A stretch of 64,000 nt of DNA. Source: Mesorhabditis belari. Taxonomy: Eukaryota; Nematoda; Chromadorea; Rhabditida; Rhabditidae. Shown one piece after another: positions 1-12,000 of the stretch (within the stretch, counting starts at the first letter, position 1; each line of letters begins with the position of its first letter). The position numbers were made by a program, and so were the translations under genes. The notes beneath the pieces were generated by a model that was not told where the DNA came from, searched no databases, and saw only the letters and a list, made by a program, of their open reading frames with translations. The stretch lies in contig CAUEEP010000737.1 of assembly GCA_958450365.1 (NCBI GenBank), positions 2,283,501 through 2,347,500 of the forward strand, read 5' to 3'.

Positions 1-3000
1 TCAAAGGAAGTTTAGAAAGAATTCTTCAGAGAAAAGTACAGTAAACCTTTGAAATTAACATTTAAAGATCCAAAATCTGTAAATTTTCTTACCCGCTAAC
101 GAGACAACGACTTGTCCGAGAGCGTTGTTTTCTGTGAAACGATCGTAGTCCCAAAGAGAAAACTCAAGATAATGAGAATGGAGAGCGGTTGATGGGACAT
201 CGTACTCCACCTGGAACATAATAAATATATAAAATGTAATTGTAATTAAGTTGAAAACTGACCAGTTGATTCCATTCGGGATCCACGGACGAGGGCACAA
301 AACGGGTGCGACGCTTGTGAGAGACCCTGAAATAATGTGAGGTAACTTTTGAAAATCTAATAGAATTTCTAAAATTAGCACAACACTGATGCTCACTTTC
401 TTCCTGGCAACAAGTAGATCTTGACAAATGGATTGGGTAAAGGATTCGCTCGATGCCCGTCTCTCATTGGCAATCCCCTTGCAGAGAGAACTCGCACAAT
501 GAGTCTCGATGTGGCTCTCTCGTAGTGCATGGCCACTTCAAGATGGCCGAGTTGACCGGGTTGACTGGGTTGACCGGGCTAAATATGGTGGTAACAATTA
601 CTAAAGCAAAGATTGTCAGGGTTTTAAAGCCGCAGCATTACAAGTATAGTGTGTAAAATTTAAAATAAAAATGATCAATAGATAAAAGAGCAGTGTCTGT
701 CTGTTTGTTTGTTTGTCTGTCTGTTTGTCTGTCTGTCTGTCTATTTATCTGTTTGTCTGTATGTTTGTCTGTCTGTCTGCCTGCCTGTCCGTCTGTCTGT
801 TTGTCTGCTCGTCTGTTTGTCTGTCTGGTTAGCTGATTTTAAAGTTCCCTTCGTAAAAAAACCTTATTCTGAGCCGAATAGCCGATTTGTTGAGTCCATT
901 GAGGCTCTGGTGGGTAATCGTTGATGAAATTGTTGTTTAATTGATTCATTCTTCCATTCCCATTGTTTCCATTCATTGATCGATGAGTGGGCACTGGAGG
1001 GGCGGCTTCGGGTGAATGATCTGAATAGGATTGAGTTACAAAGAAGTTTTGTTGATTTTATTTAAAATTTCCATTCAAACCATTTCTAGATCTTGTCTAG
1101 AACTTCAAGAACTTATTTAAAATAATTCTTGAACTCACCGCGATGTGGAACCGGTTCGTAGATGCGATCCTTATCAACGAAATCGATGTGTTGCAAGCAA
1201 CCGGGTGGGCAGGGTCTGGAAAATTCTTGGCTTTATTGATAAATGGTAATTTTAAGATCGTGAAACTTGTACGGTATTGTTAAAAACTCACGTCTTTATA
1301 ATCAGCTCGACTTCTCCTTTGGCCGAGTTAACAATTCGCTCGACTTCCTCAAAAGTTTTCCCCGTCAAGAGTACACCGTTCCACTCGAGGACTTGATCAC
1401 CTGAAAAATAAAAAGTATATAAGCAAATCAAAATCGATAAGCAGATTAGTGTAAAGTTTTCCCAACCTTCTTTCACTTCACCAAGCGTTTGTGCATTTCT
1501 TGACGAGTCAACCGCCGAGACGAAAGCTCCAAGTTCTCCGTTGTCCATTCTTTTCCCGCCAATCACTCGAAGGCCCAAGTCTAAAGTATTGCAATAAGAT
1601 TGTAAGCTAAGGAAGAAAACTATTCTCAGCAGTAGACTATCAGCTACAGTTTCTGAGGTGGCCCTGTCTCGTCCTGTTGGGGAAAAAATTCGGATCGAAA
1701 ACCGAATTTAGAATTACGATAGCTTTTCTGGGAGTTACGGTAGTTCTCCGGAGCTTTCTGAAGGTTTCTAGAGCTTTCTAGAGCTTTCTAGAGCGTTCTA
1801 GAGCTTTCTAGAGCTCTCTAGAGCTCTCTAGAGCTCTCTAGAGCTCTCTGGAGCTCTCTAGAGCTTTCTGGAGCTTTCTAGAGTCTTCTGGAGCTTTCTG
1901 GAGCTTTCTGAAGCTCTCCTATAGCTTTTTGGATTAGGGTTAGGATTGCGATAGCTCTTTTAAAGGATTACAACAGCTTTTCCTAAAGCGAATCTTTTAG
2001 AAGCTCCTTTCCATATCAATAAAATATCAAATTCACAAACCATTATAGATATTGTGTTCTTTGAATCTTCTCGTTAAGAGGATCCGTTTGAAATGCGAGT
2101 CTCTTGGCGGGGTTTGGTGTCGAGAACGATTGGATGATGTGATTGTCCCTCCTTGGTTCATCTCCTCATCTCTTTGCCTTCTCATTCCCTCTCTTCCCAA
2201 GCTACGGTAACCCCGCATTGTGTTCACATCTGAAAACTCAAAATTATTAAAGATTATTAAAGATTTAGCATTCGATTGTTTAGAAGTTTATATTTTAATA
2301 TATTAAGAATCGATTTGGTAGATGTTTTAAGACTTTTGGCATTAAAGAGGTATAGAACTGGAATGACGTGCTAATAACATTACAGTTATTTTACATAATT
2401 TTACAATTGTTTTACTGCACTGAACTGTAAACATGCTACACTGGTACAACGAAGAAAACCGGGGTTGTTCTAAAAACAGAATCAAGCCAGGCAAGGAACT
2501 AGTGACTGATCTGGTCCCTAGTTTCTTGCCTCTGGACTTTTGAGGAGCTAGACTTGGACCAAATGGACACGTCGGTCGTTTTATGGGTGCAGCTGGGAAT
2601 AGCTGGGAGCTGGGAATACAGCTGGGAATAGCTGGGAGCTGGGAATACAGTTGGGAATAGCTGGGAGCTTGGAATACAGTTGGGAATAGCTGGGAGCTGG
2701 GAACACAGTTGGGAATAGCTGGGAAAACATGGTCAGCGCTGGGTTTCGGACCCAGCGACTTCTCGCTTACCGGGCAAAAGCTCTACCAATGAGCTACGCA
2801 TCCCATTGTCACCATTATGCCTTATTGATCTGGCTTCTAGCTCTAGTTCTAGCCATGACTTGGATTGACTTATAGGCCTTAGTTCAAAACATCGTTAGAA
2901 AAAAACTTTTTGTAAAAACGAACACCGTTGCAGCACCATTTGTGGAGTGTTTGATTCGAAGTGGGAATTCGTTTTGAACTGAATATGCTATAATCTATCT

Positions 3001-6000
3001 TTAATCATCGTTAAAGCAATTGGAATAAGTTTAGGAAATGCTAAGCAATATAATAAAGCAAGATATCATTATTCACTTATTCCTTAGAGTTCTTCTATGT
3101 CAAAATTGTAAACAAACGCTTTCTGATGTGTCCAATTCTTGATTTCTCTTGCAGAAATGACTCAAAGTCTCAAGAAATATGATTCCAGTGCACCAGAAAG
3201 AGTGATTTTCCACTTTTTGAGGCCAAGGTACACTTTGCTATCAACTATTTTAAATGTCAATCAATCAAAGATCAGAACTTTTAAAGAGAGAGTATAAAGT
3301 TTATGTAAAAATCAAGGAGTTTATTCTAAACCTTTGGGAAATCAAGGGATTATTATTGCCAAAAATATTTGCGTCATGTACTCGTCTCTTTTTCCCTCAA
3401 ATATGGTGACAACTAAATTGCTCTGTTTACGTCAAAACTCATTCATGACATTGCCCAAATAGTCGAAAATTGGGCAAAATATTCATCTAATAGTAAAACT
3501 ATTCTAGAGTACTTCTAGAGTTGAGAGTTCAATTCTACAGCTGATTTCAGTTCTATTAATTGATTTGATTCTAGAATTGTTCTAGAGTTGTTCTAGAGTT
3601 GTCTAGAATTGTTCTAGAATTGTTCTAGAGTTGTTCTAGAGTTTTTCTAGAGTTGTTCTAGAATTGTTCTAGAGTTGAGTTGCTTCTAGAGTTGCTTTCA
3701 GTTCTGGAATTGATTTGATTACAAACATTTTTCCTAGAGTTCTTCTAGAGCTGAGAGTTCAGTTCTAGCGCTGATTTCAGTTCTGGAATTGATATTCTGA
3801 CTAGATCTGATCACGTTTATCAGCGTTAAAAGTGTTGATTTTAGTTACTCCTCAGTAATTTAGTTGAAACCAGGGCAAAACAAAACTTGTGCGTCGCCGG
3901 GACTCGAACCCGCGACCTTTCGCCTTCCAGGCAATAGTGCTAACCACTACACCACAACGGACATGATCACCCTTGTTCCAGAGGGAGCTAAGTGTTTATT
4001 TACAGTTAAGTTAAAGTTAAAGTTAAAAGTTAAAACCCCAGGATCTTTTCTGTAAAAAAACTTGCTTACTAGTTGGCTAGGTTTTCTTCAAAAAATATTA
4101 TTGTTAGCACAATGTACTGTATTCTGTACTGTATAAGGGTTTCTATCTACCATTAAATCTTTAAACTCTCCCTACTCCAGTTTAAAGCTTCATTTTTACT
4201 CTCTTCAAAAGTTAGATCAAAAATTTTCATGTTTTCCCCTTCTTAAACCGATTAATTATTCTTTTCTTTACCCAGCAATTTAAAGCAAAAAAAAATTTCT
4301 CATTTTTCTTTCCAACTCACCTCTTCGAATCAAACACTCCACTTTTCATACTCAAAAAAGGCTAACTTTTCAGCGAGCTGAGCTGAAAATCTCAACTGAG
4401 CGAGCTCAAAAAAAAGATTCTAAACCGTAAACGACCACTTTCTAACGCATCATGAATTCATCAACTTTAAACAATCTCAGAAATCGAGAACTCAACGCAC
4501 TTCAATGGCTCAAAGTTTGCCAAATCTTCCGTACAAAGTAAACCTGGGTATTTCACATTTTACAGTTCACATTTTACAGTTTACATAAAATATCTCTATT
4601 TATTTCCTCTTTATATAAAAAAAATTTGTGTTGACAAGAAAATAAATGAAAAATTTCCACAACACAACAAAAAAAAAAAGAAAACATTCGAATTTTACAT
4701 ATCGGTATCGGTTTTTTTATTTAGTTTTTTTTCAAAATTTACATATAAAAATCGATCATTTAACTCCAAAATGCCAAAGAAAATGTGAAAATTCTTAGTA
4801 ATTCTTAGTAATTCTAGAAATTTTGTAACACAGAGTTGAGATTTTTGGGGGCAGTGTTTTTTTTTTTTAAAAAATCATCAAATGGGCAGTTTTTAGATGA
4901 AAAAACATAGAAAATCCTATAATTTTAATGCTAAAAATAAAGTTTAAAAGAATTTTGAAACAATTTTTCAAGTCTTAAACTTTATTTTCAAATGTGGCTT
5001 TAGTTTTTTTTTGGATAGAGAGGTTCTGGGTAAAGTTTTAGACTCTAGACTTTGTGCTTTCAGGGAAACGTACCCTTTCTGATGCACTAAAGACTTTCAG
5101 TACGCCAGAAGGGGTGTATTTACCACTGGTTTACTGTAACTATAGTAATACGGACTACAGACTACGGAGCCAGCGCTATCATAATCCTTTTCTAAAGTGG
5201 ACATTTGGCTACTGTAGTGAGTAGCTACCGTAAATACTGTAGTACACAATAGTAGCTACCGTAAATACTGCAAAAGTACCCCACCCCCCTCGTACAGTCG
5301 CGTAGTCGCAAAGTTTTTTAGCAAAGGTATTTCATCTTTTTCAAAGCGCCCGTACTTTCAAAAAATGCGTCTTTGGTATCAAAAAATAGCCCTGAATCTC
5401 AGCTATTTTTTGATCCCTAAACGAGCATTGTAGCATAAACCAGTATCGAGAAAAACTCGTTCAAAGCTAGACTACGCAACACTCCGCACCGTCATTATGG
5501 GCAGTGGGGTCCAATTACAGTATTTACGGTAGGAATACTGTCAGCTTTTCTAAATTCCGCCTATCATTAATTCCCCTTCACTCTCTCTACCTCCCATCGG
5601 GTAATAAAAACGATGGACTATGCAGTCCAGTCTGTAAACCGTCCACTCCTAGATAGGCTCCATATTGAGCCCCATATGCACCTGGGGCTTGCGCATTTCT
5701 TCCGGTTCTTCTCCCAGCTGTCGCGTAGACTCTTGACAATGCATCTCCATCATAGTGCCAAGCTTTTGGAGGCAGTGACGCGGCTGTGGTTGTGGTTGGG
5801 TGTTGCTGTCGGGTGTAGATGTTCCTCGAGGTGCCCGTTGCGCCAATGCCGTTCCCGTAATCCAGCGAGGTTTGCATTGGCCGAGCGCCGTAGTTCGTTT
5901 CACTTCGGCTGTACACCTGAAAAGAGGGGAAACGTTGAGCAGAGGTTCAGAGTTTTACTTAGAGAATTCTACTACAGTGGCCCAAATTAACGTACCCAAT

Positions 6001-9000
6001 GTACAGTTACAGTAATCCAAAGTACAGTTGCAGTACCTCAAGTTACAGTACCCTAAACTACAGTTATAGTATCTCAAGTTACAGTACTCCAAGTTACAAT
6101 TACAGTACCCCTAAACTTAAGCCTTAAGTTCGGGTCTACAGCTGTACCCAAATCTCCACCACTTACCGGGTTCAGCGATTGAGCAGCTCCCGGTTGCACA
6201 TAGGCGTTCTGTGTCCCATAACTTGCCCCATATCCAACCGGTCGTTGCTGAGTCACATATGATGTTGACGGGTAGACGGATTGTTGTGACATTGTCGTGA
6301 TGCCCTGTCCACCGATTGTGCCCGCATTAGCCAAGGTGGTCGTGCCGAGGCCCGGATAGGGATTCGTGGCATACGTGTGCGGCATTGTGGATCTAGAGTC
6401 GGGGTTTAGGTTATTGGTTTTACTAGTTGGCTACTGATAAACTCACTGTGTGTGGTACGGGTCATTGAGTTGGGGTTCTAAAGGGCGTTGGTGGAGGAGC
6501 GGCATCGGTGCGGGCAGGGTGCTCGCTGCTAGCGGGTTTGGTCTAAATCGAGGTCTAATTTTGTTGGTCCACTTATTCATTTGCCGACTAATATCTATGT
6601 TACGTTCGGATCTGATCCGGACGTCCGAATCCGACCAGAATGAGTGTGGTCGGATTGAACGAACCGAAATCTACGTCCTAAACGGACCACAAGATAATCA
6701 ATGGCCGTCCGGATCAGAACCGGACGCCTGGTCGGATTCAGAAGTCACATATATATGATCTTTTATAGAAAAATAGTAATCTTTTCTAATAAAGCAAACC
6801 GCAGGGAAATCGGTGAATTGGTTCTTTTTAAATAGCTTTGTTAAACGAAGTGTTCAAGGCTTAACGGTCAACCTAATATAAGATTATTATATATAGATTG
6901 TTATAATTTAACTTTTCTTATCTATTCTTATGGATACTGTGGGAAAAACTGTAGAGAAAGGCTGGGAAAGACTATTCCTTTTCACGCTCCAAACTCTCAC
7001 AGTCATATTTGAAACGAAAATCTTCGTTTCAAACGTTTCAAATGCAAACTCTTATTTCTTGATCCCTGATTGAGTAAAACAAATATTTAATGTTAAATAG
7101 TTATTTGATTTTTGATTTTTTTAAATCAAACTTACCGATACTCAGACATCCCATAGCCCGGCATTCCACCATAGAGTTGATCTTGATATGGCGCGTATTG
7201 AGCTTCGGAGAATTGTCGGGAAAGATAATTCGCGTATTGTGAGATCATCTGATCACCGGCCATGCTTGACTGACCGATGGCTGTTGTTTGGCCAAGTGGT
7301 GGCGCCTCTTGGGTTCGCTGTAATCCGTACGGATCTCTCGGGTCGTTTATTCGGCCTAAAGTGTTTTTTTAAAATACAAATATCTAAATCTAAATCATAT
7401 TTGTTATAAGGTAAATACGAAGAAAAACAATTCACCATAAGATCTTCTGAACTGTGGCTGCATTGTCAGCAAGCCGTCCCTCTCAACACCCGTCGAGTCC
7501 AAGTAACCAGTGGATCGGGCCTAAACTTTTCACTATACTGTGTGTACTGTAACGTAGTGTCTATCTATTCAATTTTCGTTCTTATCTAATATTCTAACAA
7601 TCATTTATCTCACTCACTTGCGAATATGGGATTCGATTTGGCGCGTATCGATCGATCAACGGATCGTTGTTCGAGATGTCGTACATCGATCGAGAGTACC
7701 CTCTATCGTATGCGGGTCTGAAGATTTACTCGTTGCTGATCTGATTGAATTCGTTTTTAGAGCACGTAGACCAATTGCAATACAATATGCAATACTTATA
7801 GGTATTTGTAGGTATACCTACAATAGTATATCTTAGTCATGTGCTATCGAATCGCTAAATACATTTTAGTAAACGGCTTTTGTTTTCTAAAACGTAAAAT
7901 CACGTTGTATCTGTTACGTTTGGTCTAGAAATCCGTCCGATCTATACTGATTCTAGATCGGACATCCGATCTAGAGTGAAGTAAAGTTAAACGTCCGATC
8001 TAGATCAAGCCGATCACTCTAAATCGAAGTCTGGATGGGAGGTCTGATTTAGAGTGATCGTCTAATTTAGACGATTATAGATCGGACGTTTAACTTTACT
8101 TCACTCTAGATGGATTTCCGATCTAGAATCAGTCTAGATCGGACGAATTTTTAGATCGGATGGATTTCTAGGTCGGACGAATTTCTAGATCGAATGGCTT
8201 TCTAGGTCGGACGGATTTCTAGATCAGACAGCTTCCTAGATCGGATGGATTTCTGGATCGGACGTAACATATCCACGTTTTAGAAAACGAGAGTCGTTTG
8301 GTCGGATTCGGACGTAAAAGTTCCGGATTCAGATGTCCAGCTCCGAACCTGACGTCCGAATCCGATTTGATCGCCGGGTTGGATTCAAACAAAACAGATA
8401 CAATACTAGGTACTTGCAATTGTAATGAGTATAAGTCGTGAATTTATAAAACAGAATAGGATGTAAATGTAAATGAGTAGATTCAGTTATTAGTATTAAG
8501 CAAATCTTTAAAAGCCCCACCCTGCGCCCATCGACCTTCCACCGAATGGTTGTTCAAAATCGGTCTGTATTGGATCATCGTGACTCATCATCCAGCGCTC
8601 GTAATTCCTCGGCAAACTTCCATAATTATAGGTGGAGGAGCTCGGTTGATCGGCCCGATAGGTGAGATCTCGACCAGTTCTAGAAATTTGAAGTTAAGTT
8701 AGTGATTTAAATCTAGAATTCGTTTAGAGCTGGCTAGGAAAGTTCTAGCGCTATTTCTAGGATAGATTGTAAGTCTTTCACTCACCGATATCCACCGATT
8801 CTTGGCAACGAGTTATAGTATCGATCAGCATCTCTTTCATCTCGTCGCCTCGCCAATTCATCCATTAACTCCAATTTTCTGTATTCTCTCGACATTGGAT
8901 CATCATCAGTAAACGTGAATCTCGATGTTCGATTTCGATTTCTCGGAGAATCCGAGAAATGTCTCCTTCTTTGTCTTTCTTCTCTTTCAACTGTGTCTCT

Positions 9001-12000
9001 CAATTGCAACTCGGCCGTCATTTGTCTGAGTTGGCGATCGTAGTCATCAAAGTATCTAGAAAGAAAGAGATATACTCTAGATACTAAAATTATTAATGTA
9101 ACTGCATGATGTTCAATTATTTGGCTTTGGAATACGTTGAAACAACTCTAAAGTGATACCTGTCTATAGGGAATCAAAAGTTGTTTTACCAAGAGTTGGC
9201 GAAATGCTATGCGATCTATACCATTCGCAGAATTTGATGCTGATTCCGAATAAGTATTCCGTTTTTACTAAATGACAATCTGCCAGGAGTTATAAGTGTC
9301 TAAAGTTTTGTTAGGACTCATTAAGAAAATGTTAAGAAAATGTGGTTATTTGGGGCCTCCTTGCGGCCTCCTTGCAGACTTAACGGTCTTCTTGTTGACC
9401 CGACGTGGGGCTAGTGGTACCCGACGTGGTGCTAGTGGTACAGCGCTCGTTTCGAGAGCGAGACCTTACAAGTTCGTTCCCCACTTGGGTTTTTTGCTTT
9501 TTTTTCGAGAAGTGCTGACTTTGTGCAATTGCATTCCATCTGGCACATTACTTTCCATATATAAAGCTTATAACTCCTGACAGATTGCAAGAACCGAATA
9601 CATATTCGGAATCAGCATAAAGTTCTGCGAATGGTATAGATCGCATAGCATTTGATCGGCTCAACCATTTCTCTTATAAGCCTTGCTAAGTAAATCTCAA
9701 TTTCTATTCACCTCTTCGTGGCTTCCAGCAGATCATCATGCCTCATTTCTTGTCTCAGCTCTCGATTCAACCGATCTTGATCCCATCGACTTTTCCTCTC
9801 GCGCATCGCATCCACCGGATAAGTGCTTGTCGACGTTGATGGGTATTCTGTCTAAAGTTTTAGATTTTAGTAAAAGTAATTAAATTCTACGAAACCTGTG
9901 TTCCTTCTGTTTTCACTCTTTGTCGATCCAAGCGCTCTTGGCTAATCTGATGACTTAAACTTGCAGCTGGGCCAATTCCCCGTTGATCGTACAAACGACC
10001 AAAGCTTTCCATCGTTCTTTCATACAATTTTGAGTGCTGTGGTTGTGGGTTGTACTCGTATCTGGAAATGGATCTTGTTTGGCTATTTTACGGAAGAATT
10101 TGGTTCAGTATTGACTGCCGAATCAATACAAATTTAAGAAATTTTCAGGCTAAGTTCTATCCATGTTCCTGGCCTGATCTGGATCGATTTAACTATGCTA
10201 GTTTCATACTATTTAACTAGACTATACTAACGAACTTATAACCTTGAGGAGCAGCCTTGATAACTGTAATATAGTATCTATCTAGTATCTACCAAATTAC
10301 AGTAACTGTCAATAAAAAAGCTTTAAGTTACCTTGTTGGTAGCGCCACTCCATCTCCACTTTGCACGCCGACACTTCGCTTTTGATATGTTGATGGCAAA
10401 TCGGTATAGTAATTAGATGGGAAATGCATTGTTTGAATGGGCTGCTGTTCTCTAAAATTGTTTACAATTGTATTAGTTGATTGAAAATGGTTGACCTCTG
10501 CGTAATTGATGCTAGATGATCGTCTTTCTGTGTTCCGACGGTGGCTGTGGGTCGAGGAGTGACACGGGCACCGCTGATCAACTCGATCGGTAACAGACAA
10601 GGGATCACTCGTGGCACATCGTCTTCTCTAGAAAGAGTAAGGTAGAAAAGAAAGTTTAATTTAGCTTAGTTTAGTTTTTAGTTTAGTTTAGATCAAGACA
10701 GGGTTTTAGGGATTACTTTTAAAAAAAGCTTTATAAGCTCACCTAAGCTATCAAAGCACAAATTTTGTGAGCAATGCGTGATAAAGTACATAAAAATTTG
10801 ACTTATTGAGTAGCAAAACAATCGTACCAAAAAGCTTAGAAAGATCTTTCAACGCTGAAAATTTTACGGCAAAATCTTATTGCTAAAGTGCTTTCTAAAA
10901 TGGTTGAATAATTCAATAATTCAAAAATTCAATACCTATTATCCGGCAGTAGACCAGTCACCAGCATTTTATGCACAACGTATTGTCGTTGATTTGCTTC
11001 GATCTCGCATGCTTCGAGCGCGTCTCGGCGTCGTGTTAACGCCTCCTAAAATAATTGGATTATAAAACTGAAGATTTAGAATTGAATATTGAAGATTGGA
11101 AAGCTAATTTGGAGAAAGCTAATAGAAAAACTAATAGAACAACAAGTACCAAAAATTAAATTATCTTAGAAAATTAGGTATCCTAAGAAAAGCAGAATTC
11201 TAAATGATTTCTGATCAATTAACCGTAAATCATTAATCAATAATCAATTTTTTGATTACTAAACTACCTGTTTGATTTAATTTAGTAACCAAAAAAAAGC
11301 CTTAAACGGTATGCAAGTGTGGTTAAAGAAAATTAAAAAGAAAATGACCTTATTCTAATGTTTAGATACAATTCGCTGCTTTAAACTAAAACTAAGGATA
11401 CAAGCTTTAGCTAAAAGCTAAAATAGCTTCAGAAAAATGTTATCATTATGCTAAAACTAGAGATAAACCGCTAGCTGTCATTTCCAATTTCTTGGGAGGT
11501 GTAGGGAAAGGGGTGAGGTTTCAGGAATGAGAAATGTTTAGGAGATGCAGGGGAAGGAGTAGGAAGCAAAAATCTATACTCAGGGGTGCTGTCAAGTGTG
11601 GACTAGTAAAGAATAGAAAAGAGAAAAAGAAGAAAGCTCACTGAGTCGGGGGATTCTTTTTGGGGTGAAGAGAAAGAAAAAACCCGTTAGTGTATGGCCC
11701 CATGGAGATAGATCGGAAGAAGTCGATGGAGCGCTCTTTTTTGGTGAGAAACGGGCGGTGAAAGAGGGATTTCCTCTGGGCAAAGCCTGAAGAGATTTCC
11801 CCGAAAAAGGAGATGAAGCTGAAGAGGAAAAGAGGAAGAGCTGTAGTGAGTGTATTGATCTCTTTATCTATTCACCTCGTTGAGCACAACAAGCCTGATA
11901 GTTTTAGGTTTAAAGTCTTAGCTTTGGTTACTGTCGGGCTCAAATTTATTGGTGTTGAGCTGTTCAATTTAAATAGTTTTTATACCAATCAACAGAGAAA

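Noticed and set aside
11592..11783. Exon encoding '[20 protein letters not shown]' and 'FFFLFTPKR'
   Set aside because: Acceptor and donor exist, but the phase does not fit either neighbour and the Phe run is unlike the protein.
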